DNA from: an uncultured Ruminiclostridium sp.
GTDB taxonomy: Bacteria > Bacillota > Clostridia > Oscillospirales > Ruminococcaceae
Direction: 5' to 3'
Length of the DNA: 49,413 bases
Assembly: GCA_947630685.1 (NCBI GenBank)
Contig: CANRII010000005.1
Location: 1-49,413, forward strand
Part shown: in pieces, positions 36,215-45,308 of the stretch
Numbering within the stretch: the stretch's first letter is position 1
How the letters are laid out: each line of letters begins with the position of its first letter
The notes under the pieces: model-generated
The model's input: the letters and a program-made list of their open reading frames with translations, nothing else
What the model was told of the DNA's origin: nothing
Database searches by the model: none
Translations under genes and position numbers: made by a program

Positions 36215-37772
36215 TCTTTTTCACCTCTTTTTCAAACGAACAGCAATATATTCTGTACGACCAAAGGCTGTAGCTTCCGCTGTCAACATCGGCCGCAGTA
36301 AAGAGAACATTGTTTGAGAACAGCCGTCCGTACCCGTTTCGCAGAAATCCGGTATTGTGATTTTTGTCAAAGCCCGTTTTTTTGGCTCCTATACTGTCAC
36401 ATTTGCTCCAGGTGCAGTTTGCCAAAGCCTTTATATCGCTTATAGAGCGCAAATCAACACAATAAATATCTGAAATATCGGCTATGATGTCAACAGGCGA
36501 GTCAAACGGGTGACAATCGGTTATCATGTACATAGTTTTGCTTTTCTCATCATAAGCGAGATCCGCATTCGACAGAGTTTCGGCGTTTTGTTCCCTATTT
36601 TTTGTGCCTGCTCGTGATACTTCAAATTCGTCAAGTTTGACAGCGGCGTTCAAGTTTGACAAGTCCCACACCTCGCACATTGTAAAAGTTCGGGTATTAT
36701 CGTTTCGGGTATAAAAACATGCGATCTTTCCGTTGCCGTCTATATTGATAAGCGACGGCTGTCCCGCGCCCCATTGAAATACGGATGCGTTCAATGTATT
36801 ATCATAATCAGCGGTTATAAAGGGATTTATTTTTGCTGTCTTTATCCACGGTCCGGACAGACTTTCCGACACAGCCAATCCTATCTGGTTATGCTGATTA
36901 TTATATCTGTCACAGCCCAAATACGCCATAATATATCGGTATCGTGCTCCGTTATACACAAATCTGCCCTCTATTACCGACGGATCGCATACATGGATTT
37001 TATCCCATCCGTCCGACGAGGGCGATAAGACGACCTTTTTTTCGCCATAGGTGCTTATCCCGTCGTTTACCAAACATTCGTTGTAAAAAATGCTGTCCCG
37101 TACATTTCCGCTTGATGCGTTCGCACAATAAAAAATATGATAAATATTATCCTCGCAAACAGCGGAAGGACAATAGTTGTAAAAGCCGCGCTCTGCCGTC
37201 TGATCTCCGCAGAACGGTGCGTCTTCCGATGTGTAAACCTTTTCCGGCTTAGTAACGTCGGCTGCTGCGCAGGTTTGCTCCGGCGGCATTTCGGTCTGTT
37301 TTGGAACAAGACGGGTTTGGCTTTCGGTCTGCACGCTTGTTCGGGTTGGAGAATTTGCTGCGGGCGCTTTTGTTTCCGGCGGCGTGCAAGTAACAGGCGC
37401 TTTTGTTTCGGACGGCACGCAAGTAACGGGTGCTTTTGTTTCGGACGGCGCGCAAGTAACAGGCACTTTTGTTTTAGACGGAGCATAAGTAACGGGCGCT
37501 CTTGTAGTTTCGGCTTTCTTGCTGTCGTTCGGACTATCGCAAACCGACGTGCTGTTTTCTGAATGCGTCGATGCTTCAAAAACAGGTTCCTTATACTCGT
37601 CGGAGCTAACAGCCGTATGTTCATCTTCCCATATATACTGTGTATTGAACGCTATATGGCTGTCGAGCGCTGTCGAATTGCCTTTTGTTATACTTTCAGG
37701 CGCTTGAGCGCATGAAACGGCAGAAAAAACAAAGACCGCCGTTAAAACAGCGGTTAAAATATGCTTTTTCAC
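36207..37772 (-). CDS. Surface lipoprotein with Pro/Thr repeat linker and five-bladed beta-propeller (GH43-like) domain
   Basis: Lipobox VFSAVSC; repeats APVTCxPSETK; GARYRYIMAYLGCDRYNNQHNQIGLAVSESLSGPWIK. Confidence 0.75.
   Translation of the reverse strand: MKKHILTAVLTAVFVFSAVSCAQAPESITKGNSTALDSHIAFNTQYIWEDEHTAVSSDEYKEPVFEASTHSENSTSVCDSPNDSKKAETTRAPVTYAPSKTKVPVTCAPSETKAPVTCVPSETKAPVTCTPPETKAPAANSPTRTSVQTESQTRLVPKQTEMPPEQTCAAADVTKPEKVYTSEDAPFCGDQTAERGFYNYCPSAVCEDNIYHIFYCANASSGNVRDSIFYNECLVNDGISTYGEKKVVLSPSSDGWDKIHVCDPSVIEGRFVYNGARYRYIMAYLGCDRYNNQHNQIGLAVSESLSGPWIKTAKINPFITADYDNTLNASVFQWGAGQPSLINIDGNGKIACFYTRNDNTRTFTMCEVWDLSNLNAAVKLDEFEVSRAGTKNREQNAETLSNADLAYDEKSKTMYMITDCHPFDSPVDIIADISDIYCVDLRSISDIKALANCTWSKCDSIGAKKTGFDKNHNTGFLRNGYGRLFSNNVLFTAADVDSGSYSLWSYRIYCCSFEKEVKKNV
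37362..37503 (-). repeat. 33-bp in-frame tandem repeats (about 4 units) encoding [A/V]PVTCxPSETK
   Basis: gcgcaagtaacaggcgcttttgtttcggacggc-type units. Confidence 0.85.
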
Positions 37773-37781
37773 AATGACTCC

Positions 37782-38117
37782 TTATACTATAGACCAGATG
37801 TACAGAGGAGCGGTCAACGTAAATAATAAGCAGGCAAACAATATCGCGGGAGCCGTAAACTCAAACTGTCCGTGCTTTCGGTAATCAAAATATGCCGTAC
37901 CTATCTTTACAAACAGCACAATGGTAAGTATCATATCGGCGACAGGGAACACAACGTTGTTTACTACCGCTTGTATTTGTGACTTTGCCTCGGTCCAGGT
38001 GGATTGTATTGCAGTCGATACGCTCCCCGCCGCGGCAAACGCCGACAAGGACATAACGGCTATAACGGCGGCAAGCGCTACCGCAAGGACTAATAACTTT
38101 GATAATTTTATTTTCAT
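37782..38117 (-). CDS. VirB2/TrbC-like pilin (DUF3852-like)
   Basis: Signal peptide plus two TM helices, adjacent to VirB6-like module. Confidence 0.75.
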   Translation of the reverse strand: MKIKLSKLLVLAVALAAVIAVMSLSAFAAAGSVSTAIQSTWTEAKSQIQAVVNNVVFPVADMILTIVLFVKIGTAYFDYRKHGQFEFTAPAILFACLLFTLTAPLYIWSIV

Positions 38118-38166
38118 TTATTGTTCTCCTTATTGATTTTTTATAGCATCGCTCAAAAGCGCATTA

Positions 38167-38577
38167 TCAGGGAGGACACATTTCTTCATTGAACGGCTCG
38201 TCATCTGACAGCTCGTCGTCGAGTGCCTCGTCCTCACTTTCGGATACTTTTTCAGCGCTGCTCTGTGTTTCACCGGCCTTTTGCGCCAGCGCCTGCTTAT
38301 ATGCGTCCATTACGCTGTTTATGAGCGCCGTTCTGGATTCCGCGGTGATAGGGTGGCAGATGTCGCTGTACTTGGTATTTCCCTCGCTGTCTATATAGCT
38401 TGTCGCCGGCATAGATACGAACAAGCCTTTTTTCGACTCAATTATCCGTATCCCGTGTACAGCCATAGCGCCTGCTATATTTACGCTTGCATAGGCTTTG
38501 GTGCTGCCGGATTCGGTGAGCTTGCTGATCTGCGCCGTGTAAAACTTTCTGCGGCTGCTATTTTCTTTTTCTGACAT
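38167..38577 (-). CDS. SpoVG-family protein
   Basis: AYASVNIAGAMAVHGIRIIESKKGLFVSMPATSY..YSDICHPITAESR. Confidence 0.9.
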   Translation of the reverse strand: MSEKENSSRRKFYTAQISKLTESGSTKAYASVNIAGAMAVHGIRIIESKKGLFVSMPATSYIDSEGNTKYSDICHPITAESRTALINSVMDAYKQALAQKAGETQSSAEKVSESEDEALDDELSDDEPFNEEMCPP

Positions 38578-38593
38578 ATTTTTTCCTTTCTGC

Positions 38594-38836
38594 TTAAAAC
38601 ATCATAAGCGTGAAGCCCATGTCGGACTCCACTTCTTCTTTTGATATATTTTCAGGCTGTGCGAACCTGTCCATATACTTATTTGCTTCTTCCTCTGTCA
38701 ACGAACGAAAATCATCCGATGTCAATCCCACCACAAAAAACGGACCTGCAATTATCGAATGACCGTTATCTAAGCGTCGGTTGCCTTTCATACCTATATC
38801 CCGCTCTGTGTTTATTTGATATATCTTTATCTGCAT
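38594..38836 (-). CDS. Small YodL-like ICE protein
   Basis: MQIKIYQINTERD start; operonic. Confidence 0.45.
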   Translation of the reverse strand: MQIKIYQINTERDIGMKGNRRLDNGHSIIAGPFFVVGLTSDDFRSLTEEEANKYMDRFAQPENISKEEVESDMGFTLMMF

Positions 38837-39130
38837 TTAATTTTCTTTCTGCTGCTTATTCGCCCATTTAAGTGAAAGCTGTATCAAAGCCGCCTGCTGT
38901 TGGCTATCCGACATAGCGTTGATGATATGTACAACGTCCGAATCTTTTATTTGGATAGGTCGTTTTGCTTCGCAATTATCGCATATCTTCTCCCGCTTGA
39001 CAATGACGGCTTTACCGTCCTGAGTTTCCGAAAACGATAAAACGTCGTTATACTTAAACCCTATATGGCGGCGCACCTCATACGGTATGGTTATCCTGCC
39101 TCTCTTTCCGAGAATACGGTATATCTTCAT
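38837..39130 (-). CDS. AbrB/SpoVT-like DNA-binding protein
   Basis: MKIYRILGKRGRITIPYEVRRHIGFKYNDVLSF; CDNC motif. Confidence 0.8.
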   Translation of the reverse strand: MKIYRILGKRGRITIPYEVRRHIGFKYNDVLSFSETQDGKAVIVKREKICDNCEAKRPIQIKDSDVVHIINAMSDSQQQAALIQLSLKWANKQQKEN

Positions 39131-39381
39131 ATGTTACCTCCGCATACGTTTTTGCATGCGCAGCTTTCGCATTGCAAGTCGCAGATCTCACGGCTTATCG
39201 GACAATTGTCGCAGTCGCCGTCACATATGTTTTTGCTCCCGCCGTTTGCTTTCTCAATGATTATTTTCCCGCCGATCTGAGAGATCTCTATTATATCTCC
39301 ATCGGATATTCCGGCGTCATCGATAAGCTCCATAGGAATGGATACCATCGCAAATGTATTTCTTACTTGCTTGTCCATTAA
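39127..39381 (-). CDS. AbrB-like protein with Cys-rich tail
   Basis: MDKQVRNTFAMVSIPMELIDDAGISDGDIIEISQIGGKIIIEK; CDGDCDNCPISREICDLQCESCACKNVC. Confidence 0.8.
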   Translation of the reverse strand, partial: LMDKQVRNTFAMVSIPMELIDDAGISDGDIIEISQIGGKIIIEKANGGSKNICDGDCDNCPISREICDLQCESCACKNVCGGNI

Positions 39382-39406
39382 GTTTCTCCTTTTTGATTTT
39401 ACATAT

Positions 39407-40331
39407 TTATGCGTCGCCGAACAGCGACAGCTGCTTTGGCTGTTCGCGTTCACGCTCTTTAAGGTCGTAGTTGCCTATAAGCAGTTCGCCGAATTCTCTG
39501 CCCGCGTCAAACCGCTGCACCATAGAATGGATCCTTGAGAAATCGTAGATACAATATCCGTCGTACAAGCCGCGTATTTCCGGGCAGTCATTATACGACA
39601 GCAGCCATTTGCCCTCACAGCCTGCAAGCGCATTATGCAGCCGGATATGATCCGCCCATTCAAACCCGCACTCATAAACATACTCGCTCAAATAATACGG
39701 CGGATCGCAATAAAAAAGCGTTTCAGGACGATCATAATGGTTTATAAGCACCTCAAAATCCTGATTTTCAATAACTACACTATCCATTCTTACGCTGAGC
39801 TGCTGTATCAGACCGAACAGACTGCGTATTGAACACGGCTGACAGGAAAAGCTCTTTGCCGAGCTGGAATAGCTGTACCTCAACAATTTCAACATTATCA
39901 CCGCGCGTTTTAAGTCGTGATCGTTGTCAGACCGCTTGCATAGAACCGCAAGTTCTTTCGCGTCGGGCTTTGGCAGCATGACGGATGACAATTCCAGCTC
40001 CTCGTTCAGAAATTCGCTGCCGAATTCTTCCTTTTGCAGTATTTTCTTCATTACCTTAAAGTCGTCGCGGGAATTAAGATTAAGAAAACCCAATTCCCGT
40101 ATAAAGGCTAACGGCCTGTCGCGCATACATCTAAACAGATTGACCAGATTAGCGTTGTAGTCGTTATACACTTCAAACGGCGGGGCGTTCGGGTTTCCCA
40201 GCAGCACGCTTCCCGATCCGCCGAATACTTCCACATATCGGCTGTAATTATTGGGAAACAGCGAATATATAGTTTGCAGGATCGGCGTTTTGTTGCCGAC
40301 CCAGCTAACCGGACTCTTTATCTTTTTTCAC
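39407..40331 (-). CDS. D12-class DNA adenine methyltransferase with a defective/unusual translation start
   Basis: KSPVSWVGNKTPILQTIYSLFPNNYSRYVEVFGGSGSVLLG, FYCDPPYY; no ATG/GTG/TTG in frame before the conserved N-terminus. Confidence 0.8.
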
Positions 40332-40344
40332 CCCCTTTCTAAAC

Positions 40345-40385
40345 AAAAAAGACCTATATCCATCTTTAGACAGATATAGGTCTTA
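40345..40385 (-). terminator. Rho-independent terminator
   Basis: AAGACCTATATC tgtctaaagatg GATATAGGTCTTTTTTG on minus strand. Confidence 0.75.
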
Positions 40386-40421
40386 AACATATTCTGTTTA
40401 TGCGGACGGTCGATCTTGTCG

Positions 40422-41462
40422 TCACATGCTCATAGTTTCTCCCGACAATTTTTGTTCGGGAATATTCCGCATATAATCTTCGATAGTTATTTCTTCTCCG
40501 AGAAAATTCGGCGAGGTTTCATCGGTAAACGGTATGTATCCTTGTTCTCCTAAATCTATCGGCTCTTTAGTGATTACCGATCCGCCGTGGTTGACCGCCA
40601 CAAAACGTTCGATAGAGCAAAAACCGCTGCTGTCATCCGACTCGCGCAGATGGTAACAGTATAGCCCGTGCGGAATGTCCTTATCGGTCAATCTTTCATT
40701 TGTAAACAAGGCATTCTTGCCAAAAAGCGAGATAGACTCATACGGTTCATCATTTAGGCTTATATACCCGCTTTTATCCGCATTAAGGAACAGCCCGTAT
40801 TCCTTTGGATCTATGTCCATTACATCGGCCGCAAAAGCGATACGAGAACGTTCGTCTTCAGGAAAGTATTCCTCTTGTCTTACACCGTCCTTATAGACAT
40901 ATTTGCCGCAGTTATAGCCTATATCCTCATCTGCCCACCGATGGGAGAGTTCTATGTCGGGATACATCTTGGAAAGCTTTTCAATAACGGGATGGGGCGC
41001 ACCCCATGCGGTAAAAAATTCAAGCGTATTGTTTTTCGGCTCGAAATACTCATATCCGTAGGAGTTCCATTTAGTACCCCAATTTGCTATGCACCAATCA
41101 TACCATGTCGGCGCACCGTACTGCACGGTATTGCGAAATGCCTGCTTGCCGAGCTCCCATTCTTCCTGCTTTATCTCCTTGTGCCTCATCAAATATGCTT
41201 GTTCTTTCTCTTTGGGAATACTCATCAGGTCCCCGCTTTTGCCGTTTGACGCTATGTAATCTGCGAGAAATCTGCTATAGGCCTTGCGACCTCTGTCTGT
41301 TTGGCTGCCTGAATCAATATCAAGAGCTGCAGGCATAGGTATAATTTTATTAAAATCAATTGTGCCTATGCCGATATTGTCGTTCTGTATCTCTTCAAGC
41401 AACTTTTGTATCCGAAGGCGGTCGCCTTTCAATTCGATTATATTTGTAATATTATTTGGCAT
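40422..41462 (-). CDS. Api92/DUF1281-like protein with LPD28-like C-terminus
   Basis: MPNNITNIIELKGDRLRIQKLLEEIQ; WCIANWGTKWNSYGYEYFEPKNNTLEFFTAWGAP. Confidence 0.65.
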   Translation of the reverse strand: MPNNITNIIELKGDRLRIQKLLEEIQNDNIGIGTIDFNKIIPMPAALDIDSGSQTDRGRKAYSRFLADYIASNGKSGDLMSIPKEKEQAYLMRHKEIKQEEWELGKQAFRNTVQYGAPTWYDWCIANWGTKWNSYGYEYFEPKNNTLEFFTAWGAPHPVIEKLSKMYPDIELSHRWADEDIGYNCGKYVYKDGVRQEEYFPEDERSRIAFAADVMDIDPKEYGLFLNADKSGYISLNDEPYESISLFGKNALFTNERLTDKDIPHGLYCYHLRESDDSSGFCSIERFVAVNHGGSVITKEPIDLGEQGYIPFTDETSPNFLGEEITIEDYMRNIPEQKLSGETMSM

Positions 41463-41515
41463 TTTTGTTTGCTCCTTTCCTAAAAAGATCGCTTTGGCAT
41501 ACTCATCTGACCGGA

Positions 41516-43059
41516 TCACTCCTTTTTCGTATTTTCTGCATACACGGATTTTATCACCTGCCCAAGAGCAGATATGACCGGTACTGTAACAGCATTGCCC
41601 GCCATTGCATAGAGCCTGCCGTCCGACAGTCCGGTCATCTTCGCTTTATAAAATTGTTCATCGGTAAAGCCTTGCAGCCTCCAGCATTCAAGCGGCGTCA
41701 GCTTTCTCACTCGACCCCTGTGCCACATGCCGTTTTTGTCTTGAACGGTTATGGTAAATATCGATTTGCCGGGCTCTTTTGCCTGCCCGATTTTTTCTTT
41801 TGTCGGGCTTATGATCGCTTTAGGCTTATTCTCCGAGGAGCTTTCACACACAAGCACGGCAGAATGTTCCCCGCGATGATTGCTGATACCCGAATCTTGA
41901 CGCGCGGTAATACACCGTGCATTATCGGTGATAGTCGTATTATCGTTCATATCCACGAAAAACATCGATTGCGTGCTGTCTGTCGTCAAGGTATGCGCCA
42001 CTTTGCTGCCGACTCTGCCGCGCCGTGAGTTTTTATTAGGATATGCAATGTCTATGCTGTCGCCGGGAGACGCTATCTGATACCCCAATTTAGTTTTGCT
42101 TTTGATAGGGATTCCTACCTGATATAACCCCGACTTTCCGCCAAAGCCGCCCGCCTGCGCTGTAAGGGTTACTGCTATTCCTTCTTCGGAGTAGACTCTT
42201 TCTCCTTCATGTCCGGGAATGACTTGAACAATAGGCGTTCCATTTGCTTTAGTGAAAGCCAGTATTTTTCCGGAACATTTTTCTCTAAGATATCCGATAA
42301 TATACACGCGATTTCTGGATTGGGGAACACCGAAATGCGCGCTGTTAAGCACTTGCCATGCGACATCGTACCCCAGTTCATCCAGCGAGGAGAGGATCGC
42401 CGCAAATGTCCTGCCGCTGTCATGCGATAGAAGTCCGGGAACATTTTCAAGACACAAAAACATAGGTCTTTTAACGGCGGCGATTCTGGCAATTTCAAAG
42501 AAAAGCGTTCCTCTTGCGTCGTTAAATCCTCCTCGCTTTCCGGCAATAGAAAAACTTTGGCAAGGGAATCCGCCGCAAATAAGGTCGATATCAGGCAAGC
42601 TGTTTGGGTCGATGTTTCTTGCGTCGTCGTAATATAATTCTCCTTTCGTGTCATAAATTGCTTCATATGCTTGTTTTGCGTACTTGTCTATTTCACAATA
42701 TCCTATACACTCAAAGCCGCCTGAGCATGCGGGAGCCGAGCCCGAGCCGCCCCACGACGATGCCTTTGGGCGCTTTTCGCCCCTTTCGTCTTGACAGGCG
42801 CCAGCCTGCCTTCGCCTCAAGTGACAAAAATCACCTCAAATTCATCTGCCGTGGGGTGCGCAGCAGTTTTTACGGAGCAGATTTTCGTCCAGACGAGGAG
42901 ACCGAACGATGGCATACTGTATGTATGTCGAGCGAGGGCGACGAAGTATGGGCGGAAAGATGCCCGTAAAAACCGGCTTGGGTTCGACTCCCGCATGCTT
43001 GATCTTTCCAGTCCGCTCCTGAACCCGCCTATCCCTGCGAACATATCAAAGTATTTTAT
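41516..43059 (-). pseudogene. C5 cytosine DNA methyltransferase interrupted by a 275-bp TIR element
   Basis: N-term KYFDMFAGIGGFRSGLERS upstream of the element and SGGFECIGYCEIDKYAKQAYEA downstream; CGGFPCQSFS catalytic motif. Confidence 0.9.
42725..42999. mobile_element. MITE-like non-autonomous element (275 bp, about 25-bp imperfect TIRs, 3-bp TGA/TCA duplication)
   Basis: Left AGCATGCGGGAGCCGAGCCCGAGCC, right (rc) AGCATGCGGGAGTCGAACCCAAGCC; flanked by TGA at 42722-42724 and 43000-43002. Confidence 0.8.
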
Positions 43060-43078
43060 ACCCGTTATATATTCCCCC

Positions 43079-43357
43079 TTACATTTTTATGATTTGTCCC
43101 GGCTTTTGGGCTTGCTCTTCTTTAAGCTCCGGCTCGGTGAGCTTACGGTAAACGTCTTCTCCGGGGATAAGACCAAGCGTTCTGCCGTTGTCGAACGCGC
43201 AATGTATCGTTCCGATATCGTCCACTGCTAACACCGTGCCTCTTGTATTCTTCTCTATAGGGCGCGGATCGTTTTCCATCTTTAGCAGCAGGATACGCGT
43301 TCCCGGCGGATAATTGTTCTTTATGCGTTCCGCAAAGTTTTTTTCGTACTTGTTCAT
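43079..43357 (-). CDS. DUF4314-like protein
   Basis: YPPGTRILLLKMENDPRPIEKNTRGTVLAVDDIGTIHCAFDNGRTLGLIPGED. Confidence 0.85.
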   Translation of the reverse strand: MNKYEKNFAERIKNNYPPGTRILLLKMENDPRPIEKNTRGTVLAVDDIGTIHCAFDNGRTLGLIPGEDVYRKLTEPELKEEQAQKPGQIIKM

Positions 43358-43385
43358 TTTCTCTCCTTTTCTCCTTGTAAAGCGG

Positions 43386-44231
43386 TCATATCCCTGACAT
43401 TTTTTGTCCGCTGTTTAAATAATTGTCCATTTCGTGTTGATCATAGATGAAATAATCAGCTCCGCTGTTCCAAAAGGAAACATTTAATATATCGTCCCCG
43501 ATCGGTATATCCTGCTGCTCAAAGCCCTCGCCAAGCCCATCAGAATTCTGACCGCTTATCCAGTCCTTGAGAGCTTCGTTTTCTTCTGCTGTCATAGGCT
43601 CGGTCAGACGGACGTCAACTTTGCCGTATAATTCATCGCCTATTTGTTCCACATCCCAATCAGACAACAGCAGTTTGTCCTTACCGATACCGCCATAATA
43701 TTCGGCCATATTGGGCGGCTCATTGCCTATATATTTTATTAGCGCGTCACGGATATCGTCTTTGTATGAAAGAAGTCGGGCTTTTCCGATGGAACAATTC
43801 TCATCATATTCCTCGTCCCACATTTCAGCCGAAAGAGGAAAATAAAAAGTTTCCGAAACAGCCCCTATATCATAGGTCATCTGCCTGATATCCTGATACA
43901 ATTCATCGGGCGAGGAGTACTGATCATATATGATGTTCCGCTCCAAATCGGCTTTAATGCTTTCGTTTGAGTTGGTGACAGACTCGGTGATATTCTGAAC
44001 ATCGTACAGAGTGTGATCCTCCGACAGCAGGAGTATGAGATGATTTCCGACATCATTGTCAGCGTAGAGCTTCACGCTGATAGGGCTATCTTCATCGTCC
44101 GCAATGCTGATACGCTCTATCCACTGATCAATACCCATTTCCCGAAGTTGAGAACCCAGCTTGTAGATGTTGTTTGGAAACTCCCATATCAGCGTTTTAC
44201 CGCCTTGATCCTGAATGATCGCATTTATCAT
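43386..44231 (-). CDS. Conserved ICE protein, possibly antirestriction-like
   Basis: MINAIIQDQGGKTLIWEFPNNIYKLGSQLREMGI; acidic. Confidence 0.5.
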   Translation of the reverse strand: MINAIIQDQGGKTLIWEFPNNIYKLGSQLREMGIDQWIERISIADDEDSPISVKLYADNDVGNHLILLLSEDHTLYDVQNITESVTNSNESIKADLERNIIYDQYSSPDELYQDIRQMTYDIGAVSETFYFPLSAEMWDEEYDENCSIGKARLLSYKDDIRDALIKYIGNEPPNMAEYYGGIGKDKLLLSDWDVEQIGDELYGKVDVRLTEPMTAEENEALKDWISGQNSDGLGEGFEQQDIPIGDDILNVSFWNSGADYFIYDQHEMDNYLNSGQKMSGI

Positions 44232-44233
44232 TG

Positions 44234-44917
44234 TTAGTTCTCCCTTTCCTGACAGGTCAGCGCGCAAAGACCGAATCGGCGTATCGCCATAGCGTTGCAC
44301 ATCAGTCCGTAAACCCTATCGGGAACTATTTTTCTGTTTGTAATATCAGATATCCTTATATACTCGGTACCGAGATAAAGGTCTTTTGCGCTGCACAGCA
44401 GCGAGTATTCCGCAATGCCTAAACCTTTGGTATGCATCTTGGAAAAGCGTATATCGCCATGCTTTCCGACGCTGTGTCTTACAGCGTTCCAAAGCTGTCC
44501 GTCTGCCGTTAACAGATATACCGCTGCCAAAAATGAATTATCACTTTGCTCTTCTCCTATGGCGGTCATAAACGCCGCATAATGCTTTTCGTTTCTGAAT
44601 GCAAAAGGGAAGACGCTGTTTATAGGGCAGTTTTTCTGTCGGATCTCAAAAGGAGAGTATTCCGGTTCTGCCGTGGCTTCTTCCGATATGTCTTTAATAT
44701 CTGACACACCCGCCATTATCCGCTCGTTTATAAACGGACAGCTCGGCGATATACATTTCCCGCGTCTGAAATATAAGCAGAATTCACACTCGCAGTCCTT
44801 TGCCGTATAGGAATATGACTGCAAAAGATATGTACCGCCGCCTTTAGGCTTGTAATTCGGAGGCTGCTGCATCAGCTGTTCATAGTACCTCTCGCGAGGA
44901 TTTTCCGAGAAAATCAT
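44234..44917 (-). CDS. Hypothetical Cys-rich ICE protein
   Basis: CECEFCLYFRRGKCISPSCPF; start ATG 44917 behind a Shine-Dalgarno. Confidence 0.6.
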   Translation of the reverse strand: MIFSENPRERYYEQLMQQPPNYKPKGGGTYLLQSYSYTAKDCECEFCLYFRRGKCISPSCPFINERIMAGVSDIKDISEEATAEPEYSPFEIRQKNCPINSVFPFAFRNEKHYAAFMTAIGEEQSDNSFLAAVYLLTADGQLWNAVRHSVGKHGDIRFSKMHTKGLGIAEYSLLCSAKDLYLGTEYIRISDITNRKIVPDRVYGLMCNAMAIRRFGLCALTCQEREN

Positions 44918-44943
44918 TTTCCTCAGTCCTTTCTTTTTGAAAT

Positions 44944-44978
44944 AAAAGCCAACCGATGAACATCGATTGGCTTTTGGA
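44944..44978 (-). terminator. Hairpin upstream of 44917 gene (attenuator-like)
   Basis: AAAAGCCAACCGATG aac ATCGATTGGCTTTT. Confidence 0.6.
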
Positions 44979-45102
44979 TATATATAAAAAAGCAAGCGTA
45001 TGCCTGCTTTAGTTCCGCAAAAAAGCGCAGAATAATTATGTTTTGAAAGATATGCCGAAAAGCGATAAGCTCAGGTGATAACCGCATTGAGCAGCGCCAT
45101 TT

Positions 45103-45294
45103 TCACATTCCTCCCATCGTTATGCCTTTATCGGGATCGAGTATCTCGGAAAGCTCCACGCCCTTTTGCATACAGACAAAGCCGGACGATATAAATTTGC
45201 CGCCGTTCGTTTCCGCCAGATATTTGCCAAATCTGTCGTCATTTCTTTCACCTCGTTTCATGTTTTCCAAAGCCTTTGCCTTTATAATATACAT
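45103..45294 (-). CDS. Small hypothetical protein
   Basis: MYIIKAKALENMKRGERNDDRFGKYLAETNGGKF; operonic. Confidence 0.5.
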   Translation of the reverse strand: MYIIKAKALENMKRGERNDDRFGKYLAETNGGKFISSGFVCMQKGVELSEILDPDKGITMGGM

Positions 45295-45308
45295 AGACTT
45301 TTTTCCTT

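Noticed and set aside
37137-37562. ORFs antisense to the repeat region of the propeller lipoprotein
   Set aside because: Open frames produced by the 33-bp repeats; the lipoprotein frame has signal peptide and domain support.
42817-43044. 75-aa MFAGIGGFRSGLER... ORF as a separate gene
   Set aside because: It is the 5' end of the C5 methyltransferase running into the TIR element.
43386-44231. Firm ArdA antirestriction call
   Set aside because: Only weak N-terminal resemblance and acidic character; left as a low-confidence suggestion.
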